Assembly (NCBI RefSeq): GCF_013200955.2
Contig: NZ_CP053697.2
Span: forward strand, 2,356,001 to 2,420,000
Origin: Pseudomonas campi
Lineage (GTDB): Bacteria; Pseudomonadota; Gammaproteobacteria; Pseudomonadales; Pseudomonadaceae
DNA: 64,000 nucleotides
Direction: 5' to 3'
Shown: positions 1 to 9,738 of the stretch, piece by piece
How positions within the stretch are numbered: the stretch's first letter is position 1
How the letters are laid out: every line of letters begins with the position of its first letter
The notes under the pieces: model-generated
The model's database searches: none
Told to the model about the DNA's origin: nothing
Seen by the model: the letters and a program-made list of their open reading frames with translations, nothing else
Program-made: the position numbers and the translations under genes

Positions 1-306
1 AGCCAGGCAGCCCCGGCGCCGGAGCAACCGCCAGCCGCCACCGCGCCGGTTGCCGTGCTGTTCCAGCACTCAGCCAAGGAAGCCCGCTGGACACCCGGCA
101 GCGGCAGCCTGCTGGAGCTGGCCGAGAGCCGCGGCCTGAACCCGGAATTCAGTTGCCGCGGCGGCTCCTGCGGCACCTGCCGCACGCGCCTGCTCGCTGG
201 CCAGGTGCACTACCCCATGCCACCCGCCGAAACACCTGCCGCTGGCGAGGTGCTGATCTGCTGCGCCATACCGGCTGGCGATAAACCGCTGCTACTCGAC
301 CTATAA
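1..306 (+). CDS. 2Fe-2S ferredoxin-domain C-terminus of an oxidoreductase (5' partial)
   Basis: The reading frame is open from the first base of the window, so this is the 3' end of a longer gene. An Ala/Pro-rich linker (about residues 1-17 of the visible part) leads into a plant-type ferredoxin domain with the cluster ligands in the pattern C-x4-C-x2-C ([10 protein letters not shown]) and a distal C near LICCAIP. Such a C-terminal ferredoxin domain is usual in flavodoxin-reductase-like or pyridoxamine-oxidase-like fusion proteins, which pass electrons between NAD(P)H, flavin and an acceptor. The catalytic part lies outside the window, so the substrate cannot be told. The next gene begins 20 bases after the stop, which suggests an operon. 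Confidence 0.8.
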   Translation, partial: SQAAPAPEQPPAATAPVAVLFQHSAKEARWTPGSGSLLELAESRGLNPEFSCRGGSCGTCRTRLLAGQVHYPMPPAETPAAGEVLICCAIPAGDKPLLLDL

Positions 307-325
307 CCGACATCAGGACCGTGCC

Positions 326-802
326 ATGAGCCATGCCGAACAACGCCCACCCCTGCCACCCTTTACCCGCGACAGCGCCGTGCAGAAAGTGCGCATGGCC
401 GAAGACGGCTGGAACAGCCGAGATCCGGAACGCGTAGCGCTGGCTTATACCGCCGACAGCCGCTGGCGCAACCGCAACGAGTTCCCCGTGGGCCGTGAAC
501 AGATCCGTGCCTTTCTCGCCGGCAAGTGGCAACGCGAGCAGGAGTACCGCCTGATCAAGGAGCTCTGGGCATTCACCGACAACCGCATCGCCGTGCGCTT
601 CGCCTACGAGTGGCACGACGCCAACGGCCAGTGGTTTCGTTCCTACGGCAACGAGAACTGGGAATTCGATGAACACGGATTGATGCGCGAGCGCCATGCC
701 AGCATCAACGACCTGGCAATCCGTGAACAGGATCGCCTGTTCCACTGGCCTCAGGGCAGCCGCCCGGATGGATACCCTAGCCTTAGCGAACTCGGTCTGT
801 AA
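326..802 (+). CDS. Nuclear transport factor 2-like protein (DUF1348 family)
   Basis: A 158-residue protein of the SnoaL/NTF2 fold. Seen directly: a conserved N-terminal helix with [17 protein letters not shown], the strand motif [20 protein letters not shown], and the aromatic-rich core [24 protein letters not shown]. These match the DUF1348 family, whose members are single-domain cone-shaped proteins with a pocket; no reaction is established for them. It follows the ferredoxin-domain gene by 20 bases and probably shares its transcript. The gene ends 57 bases before a nested palindromic repeat. Confidence 0.85.
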   Translation: MSHAEQRPPLPPFTRDSAVQKVRMAEDGWNSRDPERVALAYTADSRWRNRNEFPVGREQIRAFLAGKWQREQEYRLIKELWAFTDNRIAVRFAYEWHDANGQWFRSYGNENWEFDEHGLMRERHASINDLAIREQDRLFHWPQGSRPDGYPSLSELGL

Positions 803-859
803 CCACCTTTAGCACACTCTTGAAGGTCAGCCTTCCACGCTCCTTGGCCTTGCGGCGCC

Positions 860-1131
860 CTAGGGTCTGTTCCCGTTTCGTTCGCGAACCGCGTTGCTGC
901 GCAAAATCGCGCCAGGCTAGGCGCGGGACGCAGGCAATGGTCATTCCCTTGCCAAGTCCCGCAACGACGCATGGCGCGATTTTGCGCGCAACCCGAAGGG
1001 ACGGGCCTGTTTTCGCGCGGGACGTCGTTACTCGACGGCTCATTTGGACGACCAAACCTCGCGTCTCGCGCCTAGCCCCGCGCAAAAACAGGCTCCGTCG
1101 CGACCGTGAACGAAACGGGAACAGACCCTAG
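860..1131. repeat. Nested palindromic element, subtype I, copy 1 (272 bp)
   Basis: The ends form a perfect 24-base inverted repeat (860-883 with 1108-1131) starting CTAGGGTCTGTTCCCG. Inside are two further long hairpins: stem A (899-914 with 972-987, GCGCAAAATCGCGCCA) and stem B (1005-1021 with 1077-1093, one mismatch). The loop of stem A folds again (GCGGGAC/GTCCCGC and GGCAA/TTGCC). A GC-rich spacer containing CAACCCGAAGGGACGG joins the two hairpins. CTAG stands at both outer edges, either as part of the inverted repeat or as a 4-bp target duplication. No transposase is encoded. About 97% identical to the copy at 2056-2327 and clearly related to 58705-58981. Confidence 0.93.
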
Positions 1132-1204
1132 TGGCGCCGTTCTTTTTGTTAACAACGGACAGCAGACGCGCTAGCCTCGCCCTTCCACCCTAGGAGTACC
1201 CGCC

Positions 1205-2059
1205 ATGCACTACTGGCAACTGGATGTTTTTGCCGAGCGGCCACTGAGCGGCAACGGCCTGGCGGTCTTCGCCGACGCCCGCGGCCTGACGCCGGCGGCA
1301 ATGCAGGCGCTGACCCGCGAGCTGCGCCAGTTCGAGTCGATCTTCCTGTGCCCTGGCGAACAGCCCAATCAGTTCAGCGCCCGGGTCTTCACCGTCGAAG
1401 AGGAACTGCCGTTCGCCGGTCACCCGGTACTGGGCGCCGCCGCTTTGCTGCATCACCTGTACGCTGGTGAGCAGGCGGCCGACTGGCAATTGCAGTTAGC
1501 CGAGAAAACCCTGAGCATCGCCACCCGCCGCAGCGGCCAGGGCTTCTATGCACAAATGGATCAGGGTCGGGCCAGCTTCGGCGCCGTGCTTTCCGAGCAG
1601 CAGGCTGAATGGTTCGCCGCGTGTTTCGCCAGCAGCCTGGATCGCCGCTACCCGGCCCAGGTCGTCAGCACCGGCTTACCCTATCTGTTGCTACCGGTCA
1701 CCGCTGCCGGACTGGCCAATGCCAAGCAGCAGCAAGCCCTGGACGCCGCCCTCGACGAACTGGGCGCGGCCTTCGTTTTCCTCATGGATGTCGATGCTGC
1801 CGAAGGCCGTACTTGGGATCCGCTGGGCGTGATCGAAGACATTGCCACCGGGAGTGCCGCCGGCCCGGTAGCGGCCTGGCGCCTGGCCCAGGGCCTGCAG
1901 CGTGTCGGGCAGGATTTCCAGCTGTATCAGGGCCGTTTCGTCGATCGCCCCAGCAGCCTGGATGTACGGGTGCAAGACAACGGCCAGGTGCTGGTCGGTG
2001 GCCACGTGCAACTGGTGGCACGTGCCGAACTGCTGCTGGCGCCTGCCAGCCTGGCCTAG
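1205..2059 (+). CDS. PhzF-family isomerase
   Basis: A 284-residue member of the PhzF/DapF-fold family, named after the phenazine-pathway isomerase; most chromosomal members have no known substrate. Family marks are visible: the N-terminal LDVFAERPLSGNGLAVF, the catalytic glutamate E44 in QFESIF, the GHPVLGAA motif near residue 78 and the second-domain ATGSAAGP near residue 216. A good ribosome binding site (TAGGAG) lies just before the ATG. The TAG stop codon (2057-2059) is made by the CTAG at the edge of the repeat that follows, so the natural C-terminus may have been altered by its insertion. There is no phenazine gene nearby. Confidence 0.9.
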   Translation: MHYWQLDVFAERPLSGNGLAVFADARGLTPAAMQALTRELRQFESIFLCPGEQPNQFSARVFTVEEELPFAGHPVLGAAALLHHLYAGEQAADWQLQLAEKTLSIATRRSGQGFYAQMDQGRASFGAVLSEQQAEWFAACFASSLDRRYPAQVVSTGLPYLLLPVTAAGLANAKQQQALDAALDELGAAFVFLMDVDAAEGRTWDPLGVIEDIATGSAAGPVAAWRLAQGLQRVGQDFQLYQGRFVDRPSSLDVRVQDNGQVLVGGHVQLVARAELLLAPASLA

Positions 2060-2327
2060 GGTCTGTTCCCGTTTCGTTCGCGAACCGCGTTGCTGCGCAA
2101 AATCGCGCCAGGCTAGGCGCGGGACGCAGGCAATGGTCATTCCCTTGGCAAGTCCCGCAACGACGCATGGCGCGATTTTGCGCGCAACCCGCAGGGACGG
2201 GCCCGTTTTTGCGCGGGACGTCGTTACTCGACGGCTCATTTGGACGACCAAACCTCGCGTCTCGCGCCTAGCCCCGCGCAAAAACAGGCTCCGGCGCGGC
2301 CGTGAACGAAACGGGAACAGACCCTAG
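2056..2327. repeat. Nested palindromic element, subtype I, copy 2 (272 bp)
   Basis: Same orientation, length and architecture as 860-1131, shifted by 1196 bases. Only about seven single-base differences are seen, among them GCCAAG to GGCAAG in the loop of stem A, CCCGAAGGG to CCCGCAGGG in the core, and changes in stem B and just inside the right outer arm. The outer 24-base inverted repeat is perfect (2056-2079 with 2304-2327) and again edged by CTAG on both sides. The two copies closely bracket phzF. Confidence 0.93.
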
Positions 2328-2339
2328 CAGCGGGCAGCG

Positions 2340-2813
2340 TCAGGCCTGCTGCTGTTCCTCTGCGGCAAGACCGCGAATGTAACGGGCAAAGTCGGCGTCC
2401 TCACCGCGCAGCAACTCTGGCAGACGCGCACGGAAATCCTCACGTCGACTCCACTCGCGCATGTAGTCCTCCCAGGAGTGCCAGCGCCGACGCTTCTTGG
2501 CGTCCATATCGTCTGCGTAGACCAGTAGATAGGCACGTTCGAACAACGAGATCAGCATGTCGAAGATCACCCACATGCGCTCGCGCTGCTCATCACTGAG
2601 ATCCGGCGTAGCAGCCTGGCTGCGCAGACGCAGGTCGGGGTTGGCCAGGACCACTTCGAGAAAGTCGATGTAAGCATCGGAAATCTGCTGCCAGATGGCT
2701 TCCTCCTCGTTCTCGCGCTCCTTGCGCTGCTCGAAGAGGAAGACCCCAAGAGCAAAAGGCAAGGCCACCACGGTGACGATATAGGACAGCAGTTCCCAGG
2801 TTTGCAGCGTCAT
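2340..2813 (-). CDS. Small membrane-anchored protein of unknown function
   Basis: A protein of 157 residues if translation starts at the ATG at 2813 (MTLQTWELL); the frame is open for 11 more codons upstream. One hydrophobic N-terminal segment (about residues 7-28, LSYIVTVVALPFALGVFLF) is followed by a charged, glutamate- and arginine-rich helical cytoplasmic part with several tryptophans. I do not recognise a named family or any catalytic motif. It reads in the same direction as the HD-GYP regulator upstream, 47 bases away, and could be the last gene of that unit. The stop lies 13 bases from the palindromic element. Confidence 0.7.
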   Translation of the reverse strand: MTLQTWELLSYIVTVVALPFALGVFLFEQRKERENEEEAIWQQISDAYIDFLEVVLANPDLRLRSQAATPDLSDEQRERMWVIFDMLISLFERAYLLVYADDMDAKKRRRWHSWEDYMREWSRREDFRARLPELLRGEDADFARYIRGLAAEEQQQA

Positions 2814-2860
2814 AAGGGTTCCAGTGCAGGGCAAATCACAAGGCAACTATTACACCTTGT

Positions 2861-3859
2861 TCACCCCTGCTCCGCCCAGCGCTCCTTGATCGCCAGGATC
2901 TCCGGCAGGCAGCCAAAAAACAGCTCCACCAGCTGCGGATCGAAGTGCTTGCCGCTTTCGCGGCGCAGCAGCTCCAGCGTCTCTTCCACCGACCAGGCCG
3001 CCTTGTACGGGCGCACGCTGGTCAGCGCATCGAACACGTCGGCGATGGCGACGATGCGCCCGGTGACGGGAATCTGCTCACCCTTGAGGCCATTGGGGTA
3101 GCCGCTGCCATCCCATTTTTCATGGTGCGTCAGGGCGATGCTGCGGGCCATCTGCAACAGGCCTGACGGATGTTCGCCGATGATGTCGGCACCGATCTGC
3201 GCGTGCTGGCGCATCACCTGCCACTCTTCGGCGTCGAGCTTGCCGTTCTTCTGCAGGATGGCATCGGGAATGCCGATCTTGCCCACGTCATGCATCGGTG
3301 CGGCGTTGAGCAGGTCATCGGCGGCCAGTTCGCTGAAACCGGCGGCCAGGGCCAGCACGCGTGAGTAATGGCTCATGCGGATCACGTGCAGGCCGGTCTC
3401 GTTGTCCTTGTATTCGGCGGCCAGACCGAGGCGCTGGACGATCTGCAGGCGGGTCTGTTTGAGCTCGTCGACCCGCACCAGCGACAGGTGGGTACGCACC
3501 CGTGCCCGTACGATAGGCGGGCTGACCGGCTTGGTGATGTAGTCCACCGCGCCGACCTCGAAGCCCCGCGCTTCATCGTCGACATCGGCCAGGGCGGTGA
3601 CGAAGATCACCGGAATGGTTGCCGTAGCCTCGCTCTGCTTAAGCCGGCTGCACACCTCGTAGCCGGTCATGCCGGGCATCATCACATCCAGCAGGAGCAG
3701 ATCGGGGCGCTCGCGCGCCGCCAGTTCCAAGGCCTTGTCGCCGTCCTTGGCGAAGAACAGACGGTAGTCATCCTGCAGGATCTGCCGCAGCACCTGCAGG
3801 TTGGTCGGCTCATCGTCGACCAGCAACAGCTTGGGACGGCTATCGACGGCTTCGTTCAT
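2861..3859 (-). CDS. HD-GYP response regulator (probable cyclic-di-GMP phosphodiesterase)
   Basis: A 332-residue RpfG-type regulator. A receiver domain (about residues 8-125) has the acidic pair D15/D16, the phospho-acceptor D58 in [10 protein letters not shown] and the conserved K of ITKPVSP. An HD-GYP domain follows (about 145-325) with HDVGKIGIP and [14 protein letters not shown], so both metal-site and GYP signatures are intact and hydrolysis of cyclic-di-GMP is likely. Its start codon overlaps the stop of the hybrid kinase gene by 4 bases (ATGA), indicating translational coupling; the kinase is its likely phosphodonor. Output would be altered motility or biofilm through cyclic-di-GMP level, which is inference. 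Confidence 0.92.
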   Translation of the reverse strand: MNEAVDSRPKLLLVDDEPTNLQVLRQILQDDYRLFFAKDGDKALELAARERPDLLLLDVMMPGMTGYEVCSRLKQSEATATIPVIFVTALADVDDEARGFEVGAVDYITKPVSPPIVRARVRTHLSLVRVDELKQTRLQIVQRLGLAAEYKDNETGLHVIRMSHYSRVLALAAGFSELAADDLLNAAPMHDVGKIGIPDAILQKNGKLDAEEWQVMRQHAQIGADIIGEHPSGLLQMARSIALTHHEKWDGSGYPNGLKGEQIPVTGRIVAIADVFDALTSVRPYKAAWSVEETLELLRRESGKHFDPQLVELFFGCLPEILAIKERWAEQG

Positions 3860-6800
3860 GCTTGCGTACCTCCGGGCTGCTGCTCGAGCCAGCCGAGCAA
3901 CTCGGCAAGCAGAACAGCAGCACGCTCAAAATCGAAATCGTTGATCGCCGCGTCGAGGGCCTGCGCCCGCTCAGCCGGCAGTGCGGCAAGCAACGGCTGC
4001 AGAGCCTGCTCGGCCAGTTCACCATGCTGCAGGGCGGCCAGGGCCTGTTCGATCAGCGGACGCAGCTGCGCCAGTTCTACTGCGCTGGCGACAGGCTTGT
4101 CCAGCGCCGCAGCCAACTCCGGCAGCGCGGCCGGCAGGCTGGCCAGGGCCTGCTTCAGCTTGGTCAGTAGCTCCTCAGTAGAAGCCGGCACGGCGCCCTT
4201 GAGCGCATGCTCCAGTTGTCCGGCCAGGCGGCTCAACCGCAGCAGCGCCAGGTTGGCCGCGGCGCCGCGCACGCGATGGGTCAGCTCGGTGGCCGCCACT
4301 TGCTCGCCGCGCTGCAGCAAGTCGGCGATCTGCGTGGCCACGTTGGCATGCTCAGCGAGGAAACGCCGTATGGCCGCCAGCAGCGCCGTGTCACTGCCCC
4401 ACAGCTGCACGCCGCGCGGCCAGTCGATGCTGGTTTCCGGCAGGTCTTCCGGTAGCGTCAGCGGCCGCAACGGGACTGCCGCCGCCAAGCCGGTGACGGC
4501 GGCGATCTCGGCCAGCAGCTTGTCCATCTCCAGCGGCTTGGAGGCAAAACCGTCCATGCCGGCCTCGCGTGCGGCACGCCGATCCTGCTCCAGCACACTG
4601 GCGGTCAGGGCGATGATGGGCGTCGGCTGCAGACCATTGACCTGTTCGTGCCGGCGAATCCGCCGGGTGGCTTCCAGGCCATCCACGCGCGGCATCTGCA
4701 CATCCATCAGCAGCAGATCGAAGCGGCCGGCGAGGAACGCGGCCAGCGCCTCCTCACCGTCATAAGCGGTGACCACCTGATGCCCCAGACGCCCGAGCGT
4801 CAGACTGAGCAGCTCAATGTTCTGCGGCACGTCGTCGGCAGCAAGGATGCGCAGCGGTGTCAGGCCGAGGCCGCTTGCAGCTGGCTCGTGGGAAGTGGCG
4901 ACGCCCACGGGCAGGCGCAGCCAGACATGGAAGTTACTGCCCTCGCCCAGCTGGCTTTCGACCTCGATGCGCCCGCCCATCAGCTCGGTCAGCTGGCGGG
5001 CGATGGTGGTGCCGAGACCGGTACCGCCGAAACGCCGGCTCATGGTTGCATCGGCCTGGGCGAACGGATCGAAGATGCGCTGCAATCGGTCTGCGGCAAT
5101 GCCGATGCCGCTGTCGCGCACGGCGAAATGCAGCCCGTCAGCCTGTCCCGCGCGCAGCTCCAGGCGCACCCAACCGCGCTCGGTGAACTTCACCGCGTTG
5201 CCCACCAGGTTGGTCAGCACTTGCTGGATGCGCAGCGGATCACCCTTGAAGTACTCACCTAGCTCGGCCGGGTAATCCAGTTCCAGGGTCAGGCCCTTGG
5301 CCTCGGCGCTCAGGCGCAGGGAGTCGCAGATCTGCTGGCACAGCTCACGCAGGGAGAAATCCACGCACTCCAGCTCCACCGCGCCACGCTCCAGCTTGGC
5401 GGTATCGAGGATGTCGTTGAGCAGCCCCAGCAGCGAGCGCGCGGCCTGGCGCACGGTGCTCAGGTGGCGGCGCTGCAGGCTGTCCAGCGAGCCACCGAGC
5501 AGCAGCTCGGTAAAGCCGATGATGGCGTTCATCGGCGTGCGGATCTCATGGCTCATGTTGGCCAGGAAGGTGGTCTTGGCGGCAGCCGCCTGCTCGGCGA
5601 CGTCCTTGGCCTCGCGCAGCGCCTCTTCCATCTCACGGCGCTGGCTGAGGTCGGTGGCGAACTTGATCACCTTGAACGGTTTGCCGTCGGCATCGAAGAT
5701 CGGGTTGTAGGAGGCCTGGATCCATACCTCGCGCCCGCCCTTGCCCAGGCGCAGGTACTCGCCGGCATCCAGCTCACCACGGCCCAGACGCGCCCAGAAC
5801 GCCGAGTACTGCGGGCTTTCGACATACGCCTGCGCGCAGAGCATGCGGTGGTGCTGGCCCTGGATCTCCTCCAGTTGATAACCCATCAGATCGAGGAAGT
5901 TCTGGTTGGCATCAAGGATCTGACCCTGCAGATCGAACTCGACCACTGCCAGTGCGCGACGGATGGCATTCACCGTGCTCTCGAATTCGGCGTTACGCAG
6001 TTTGCTTTCGGTGATGTCGAGCAGCACACCATCGATCCATTTCGGTTCGCCGCGCTCGTCGCGCACCGCGCTGCCGCTTTCCCAGATCCAGTGCTCCTCG
6101 CCCTGGCGGTCGTAGAGGCGGTATTCGACGGTGTAGTTACGGCTCTGGGCGATCGCTGCGTGCACGTTATCCGCCACCTGCTGGACGTCTTCGGGGTGGA
6201 ACAACGCGCTAATCGACTGGCGCTGACTCATGAAGTCGGCCGCCGTCCAGCCCGTCAGCTTCTCTACCGCATCGCTGATGAAGAGCATGCTCCAGTTGGC
6301 GTCCAACAAGCAGCGGAACGACACCCCGGGGATATTGCCAATCAGCGAGCGGTACTGCTGCTCGCTCTCGCGCAGGGCCTGCTCCATGGCCTTGCGCTCG
6401 CTGATGTCACTGATGAAGCCGACGTAGAGGGTCTTGCCCGGCAGATTGGCCAGGCCGATGGCCAGGCGAATCGGCAGCAGGCTACCGTCCTTGAGCTGCG
6501 CTTCCACCTCGCGACTGCCCCCGACGATGTCGCTCTGGCCCTCGCGCATCATCCTGGGCAGGTAGTCCAGGGCGCCCTGGTGATAGCTCGCGGGAATCAC
6601 CGTATTGATATGCCGCCCCACTAGCTCCTCTTTGCGCCAGCCATACAGGCGCTCGGCAGCCGTGTTGAGGCCCTCAATAAGGCCGTGCTCATCGATGATG
6701 ACGATGCCATCCACTGCGGTTTCCAGGATCGCGCGCAGCCGCGACTCGCTGCCCTGCATCTGCCGGAACAACTGGCGGTAGCGCAGCAGGCCGTTGGCGG

Positions 6801-7545
6801 CCGCGACGAACACCGTCAACGTCACGGTAATCAGGGCCACGGCGAGGGCGATAAATACGCTGTCCGCATTGCTCTGCTGGTCCAGCGGCTCGGCGCTGCC
6901 GATAAAGCGTGCCGCGGCCATGCCGGTGTAGTGCATGCCGGCGATGGCCAGGCCCATGACCACACCGCTGGCGAGGATCGCCCGCACTCCGGAAATCCGC
7001 CCACGCAGGCCGAAGCGTACCCACAGGGCGAGAATCGCCAGCACCACCGCGACCAGAATGGATAGCGCGAACCAGTACGGGTCATAGCGCAAGAGCGGCG
7101 CCATCTGCATGGCCGCCATGCCGCTGTAGTGCATGGCGCCAATACCGGCCCCTACCAACACACCGCTGGTGATCAGTTGTGTGTTGCTGATGCTGCGCCG
7201 TGCCAGTAATTGCAAGGCGATCCAGGAGGCAAACAGGCTGGGCAACAGCGACAGCAGCGTCAGGCCCGGGGCGTAGTCGACCCGCGCGCACAACTGGAAA
7301 GCCAGCATGCCGATGAAGTGCATCGACCAGACACCGCCGCCCAGGGCCAGCGAGCCGGAAATCAACGCCACCTGGCGGTACAGGCGGTTATCACTGAGAC
7401 GCGCCATACCCGCCACTTGCAGGGCCATGCCCGAGGCGAACATGGCGATCAGCAGCGACAGCGCCACCAACCCGGGGTTGTAGCTGCCGTAGAGAAACAG
7501 GCCGGGATCGCTGGCATCGAGAAACAGGCTGGTCAGATAAGACAT
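3856..7545 (-). CDS. MHYT-PAS hybrid sensor histidine kinase with receiver and HPt domains
   Basis: A 1229-residue membrane sensor. Domains in order: an MHYT integral-membrane sensor (about 1-260) with the repeated motifs MHFIGM, MHYSGM and MHYTGM, known as probable copper/gas-binding sites; three PAS domains (about 280-395, 400-515, 520-640); a coiled linker; HisKA with H in [19 protein letters not shown] (about 660-725); an HATPase domain ending RFGGTGLG; a receiver with D in LLLMDVQMP (about 905-1025); and a C-terminal HPt with H in [15 protein letters not shown]. All phosphorelay residues are present, giving a His-Asp-His relay that can pass phosphate to the downstream HD-GYP regulator D58. 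Confidence 0.93.
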   Translation of the reverse strand: MSYLTSLFLDASDPGLFLYGSYNPGLVALSLLIAMFASGMALQVAGMARLSDNRLYRQVALISGSLALGGGVWSMHFIGMLAFQLCARVDYAPGLTLLSLLPSLFASWIALQLLARRSISNTQLITSGVLVGAGIGAMHYSGMAAMQMAPLLRYDPYWFALSILVAVVLAILALWVRFGLRGRISGVRAILASGVVMGLAIAGMHYTGMAAARFIGSAEPLDQQSNADSVFIALAVALITVTLTVFVAAANGLLRYRQLFRQMQGSESRLRAILETAVDGIVIIDEHGLIEGLNTAAERLYGWRKEELVGRHINTVIPASYHQGALDYLPRMMREGQSDIVGGSREVEAQLKDGSLLPIRLAIGLANLPGKTLYVGFISDISERKAMEQALRESEQQYRSLIGNIPGVSFRCLLDANWSMLFISDAVEKLTGWTAADFMSQRQSISALFHPEDVQQVADNVHAAIAQSRNYTVEYRLYDRQGEEHWIWESGSAVRDERGEPKWIDGVLLDITESKLRNAEFESTVNAIRRALAVVEFDLQGQILDANQNFLDLMGYQLEEIQGQHHRMLCAQAYVESPQYSAFWARLGRGELDAGEYLRLGKGGREVWIQASYNPIFDADGKPFKVIKFATDLSQRREMEEALREAKDVAEQAAAAKTTFLANMSHEIRTPMNAIIGFTELLLGGSLDSLQRRHLSTVRQAARSLLGLLNDILDTAKLERGAVELECVDFSLRELCQQICDSLRLSAEAKGLTLELDYPAELGEYFKGDPLRIQQVLTNLVGNAVKFTERGWVRLELRAGQADGLHFAVRDSGIGIAADRLQRIFDPFAQADATMSRRFGGTGLGTTIARQLTELMGGRIEVESQLGEGSNFHVWLRLPVGVATSHEPAASGLGLTPLRILAADDVPQNIELLSLTLGRLGHQVVTAYDGEEALAAFLAGRFDLLLMDVQMPRVDGLEATRRIRRHEQVNGLQPTPIIALTASVLEQDRRAAREAGMDGFASKPLEMDKLLAEIAAVTGLAAAVPLRPLTLPEDLPETSIDWPRGVQLWGSDTALLAAIRRFLAEHANVATQIADLLQRGEQVAATELTHRVRGAAANLALLRLSRLAGQLEHALKGAVPASTEELLTKLKQALASLPAALPELAAALDKPVASAVELAQLRPLIEQALAALQHGELAEQALQPLLAALPAERAQALDAAINDFDFERAAVLLAELLGWLEQQPGGTQA

Positions 7546-7690
7546 GGCTGATCCATCAAGAAAACATCACGGATACACCAAGCTGGGGCGTCCACGGCAG
7601 CCGATAGTAAATAGCCAGCATCGATGAATACCAGTGGAATCCGCTGATCGGAGCAGCAAAACTGGCTGATCGGTCAGCCTTGTACGCCAG

Positions 7691-7726
7691 AAACGACAAG
7701 GCCCGCTGCTGCGGGCCTCGTTGTTA
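7691..7726 (-). terminator. Terminator hairpin after htpG
   Basis: The inverted repeat AACGACAAGGCCCGC / GCGGGCCTCGTTGTT lies 15 bases beyond the htpG stop codon. Read on the minus strand the GC stem ends in AACGA without a long T tract, so it could be a weak rho-independent terminator or an mRNA 3'-end hairpin. Confidence 0.6.
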
Positions 7727-7740
7727 CCGCACGACCAGCG

Positions 7741-9639
7741 TCAGGCGGAGAGTTCCACCAGCAGCTTGTTCAGGCGCTGCACGTAGGCAGCCGGATCTTT
7801 CAGGCTGTCGCCGGCGGCCAGGGCGGCCTGGTCGAAGAGGATGTGCGAGAGGTCGGCGAAGCGCTCTTCGTCCGGCTCGGCGTCCAGCTTCTCGATCAGC
7901 GGGTGGGCCGGGTTGATCTCGAAGATCGGCTTGGATTCCGGCACTTTCTGCCCGCTGGCTTCGAGGATCTGGCGCATCTGCAGGCCGAGGTCCTGCTCGC
8001 CAATGGCGAGGATCGCCGGCGAGTCGGTCAGGCGATGGGACACGCGCACCTGGGCAACCTGCTCGCCGAGGGCGCCCTTGAGGCGCTCGACCAGGCCTTC
8101 CTTGGTCTTGGCGATTTCTTCCTGGGCCTTCTTGTCCTCTTCCGAGTCCAGCTTGCCGAGATCGAGATCACCACGCGCCACGTCGACGAAACTCTTGCCA
8201 TCGAACTCGCTCAGGTAGCTCATCAGCCACTCGTCGATGCGGTCGGTGAGCAGCAGCACTTCGATGCCTTTCTTGCGGAAGACTTCCAGGTGCGGACTGT
8301 TCTTCACCTGGGCGTAGGTTTCGCCGGTGAGGAAGTAGATCTTGTCCTGGCCTTCCTTGGCGCGGGCCAGGTAGTCGGCCAGGGCCACGGACTGCTCGCC
8401 GGAGTCGTCGCCGGTGGAGGCAAAACGCAGCAGGCTGGCGATCTTTTCCTTGTTGGCGAAGTCTTCCGCCGGGCCTTCCTTGAGCACCTGGCCGAAGTTC
8501 TTCCAGAAGGTCTGGTACTGCTCGGGTTCGTTCTTCGCCAGCTTCTCCAGCATGTCCAGCACGCGCTTGGTCAGCGCCGTCTTCATCGAGTCGATGACCG
8601 GGTCTTTCTGCAGGATCTCGCGGGACACGTTGAGCGACAGGTCGTTGGAATCGACCACGCCCTTGATGAAGCGCAGGTACAACGGCAGGAACTCGTCGGC
8701 CTGGTCCATGATGAACACGCGCTGCACATACAGCTTGAGGCCGCGCGGGGCTTCGCGCTGGTACAGGTCGAACGGCGCACGGCCCGGCACGTAGAGCAAG
8801 GATGTGTATTCCAGCTTGCCTTCGACCTTGTTGTGGCTCCAGCTCAGCGGGTTCTCGTAGTCGTGGGCGACGTGTTTGTAGAACTCCTGGTATTCCTCGT
8901 CCTTGACCTCGGTGCGGCCACGGGTCCACAGCGCGCTGGCGCGGTTGACGGTTTCCCACTCAACCTCGGCAGGAGCTTCTTCACCCTGCTGCTCCTTCGG
9001 CAGCTCGATGGGCAGGGCAATATGGTCAGAGTACTTCTTGACGATGTTGCGCAGGCGCCAGCCGTCGGCGAACTCTTCTTCGCCGGCCTTCAGGTGCAGG
9101 ACGATGCGGGTGCCGCGCTCGGCTTTCTCGACGGTGGCAACTTCGAAGTCACCCTCGCCCTTGCTCGACCAGTGCACGCCTTCGCTGGCGGCCAGGCCGG
9201 CGCGGCGGCTGAACACGTCAACCTTGTCGGCGATGATGAAGGCGCTGTAGAAGCCCACACCGAACTGACCGATCAGGTGCGAATCCTTCTTCTGGTCGCC
9301 GGTGAGATTTTTCATGAAGTCGGCAGTGCCGGACTTGGCGATGGTGCCGAGGTGGGCGATGGCCTCCTCGCGGCTCAGGCCGATGCCATTGTCTTCGAGG
9401 GTGACGGTCTTGGCGTCCTTGTCGAAGGTCAGGCGGATCTTCAACTCGGCGCCGCCTTCGAGCAGCTCTGGCTTGGCCAGTGCTTCGAAGCGCAGCTTGT
9501 CGGCAGCATCCGAGGCGTTGGAAATCAGCTCACGGAGGAAGATTTCCTTGTTCGAATACAGCGAATGGATCATCAGGTGCAGCAGTTGCTTCACCTCGGT
9601 CTGGAAGCCCAGGGTTTCTTTTTGAGTTTCCACACTCAT
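7741..9639 (-). CDS. htpG: Molecular chaperone HtpG (bacterial Hsp90)
   Basis: A 632-residue cytoplasmic ATP-dependent chaperone, full length for the family. The N-terminal GHKL ATPase domain shows [26 protein letters not shown] and [10 protein letters not shown]; the middle domain carries the conserved arginine region near residue 340 ([10 protein letters not shown]); the C-terminal dimerisation domain ends without MEEVD, as in bacterial Hsp90. GGAG stands before the ATG. The gene is preceded by a near-consensus sigma-32 promoter, so it is a heat-shock gene. Confidence 0.98.
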   Translation of the reverse strand: MSVETQKETLGFQTEVKQLLHLMIHSLYSNKEIFLRELISNASDAADKLRFEALAKPELLEGGAELKIRLTFDKDAKTVTLEDNGIGLSREEAIAHLGTIAKSGTADFMKNLTGDQKKDSHLIGQFGVGFYSAFIIADKVDVFSRRAGLAASEGVHWSSKGEGDFEVATVEKAERGTRIVLHLKAGEEEFADGWRLRNIVKKYSDHIALPIELPKEQQGEEAPAEVEWETVNRASALWTRGRTEVKDEEYQEFYKHVAHDYENPLSWSHNKVEGKLEYTSLLYVPGRAPFDLYQREAPRGLKLYVQRVFIMDQADEFLPLYLRFIKGVVDSNDLSLNVSREILQKDPVIDSMKTALTKRVLDMLEKLAKNEPEQYQTFWKNFGQVLKEGPAEDFANKEKIASLLRFASTGDDSGEQSVALADYLARAKEGQDKIYFLTGETYAQVKNSPHLEVFRKKGIEVLLLTDRIDEWLMSYLSEFDGKSFVDVARGDLDLGKLDSEEDKKAQEEIAKTKEGLVERLKGALGEQVAQVRVSHRLTDSPAILAIGEQDLGLQMRQILEASGQKVPESKPIFEINPAHPLIEKLDAEPDEERFADLSHILFDQAALAAGDSLKDPAAYVQRLNKLLVELSA

Positions 9640-9691
9640 GGTCGTCTAACTCCACATGCAGGACAGGCCGCAAACGCGGCGGATGTCATGC

Positions 9692-9719
9692 AGATGGGGA
9701 CTTCAGAATGAATTTCAAG
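9692..9719 (-). promoter_or_regulatory. Sigma-32 (RpoH) heat-shock promoter of htpG
   Basis: Read on the minus strand: CTTGAAA (9719-9713), a 13-base spacer, then CCCCATCT (9699-9692). This fits the sigma-32 consensus CTTGAAA-N(11-16)-CCCCATNT at every fixed position. Transcription would begin about 45 bases upstream of the htpG ATG. It stands just downstream of the stop codon of the preceding gene, so htpG has its own heat-induced start. Confidence 0.88.
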
Positions 9720-9738
9720 GGCTTGGGGCAAAACCAGG

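Noticed and set aside
1205..2059. phzF as part of a phenazine cluster
   Set aside because: No other phz gene is near; single PhzF-family genes are common and not tied to phenazines.
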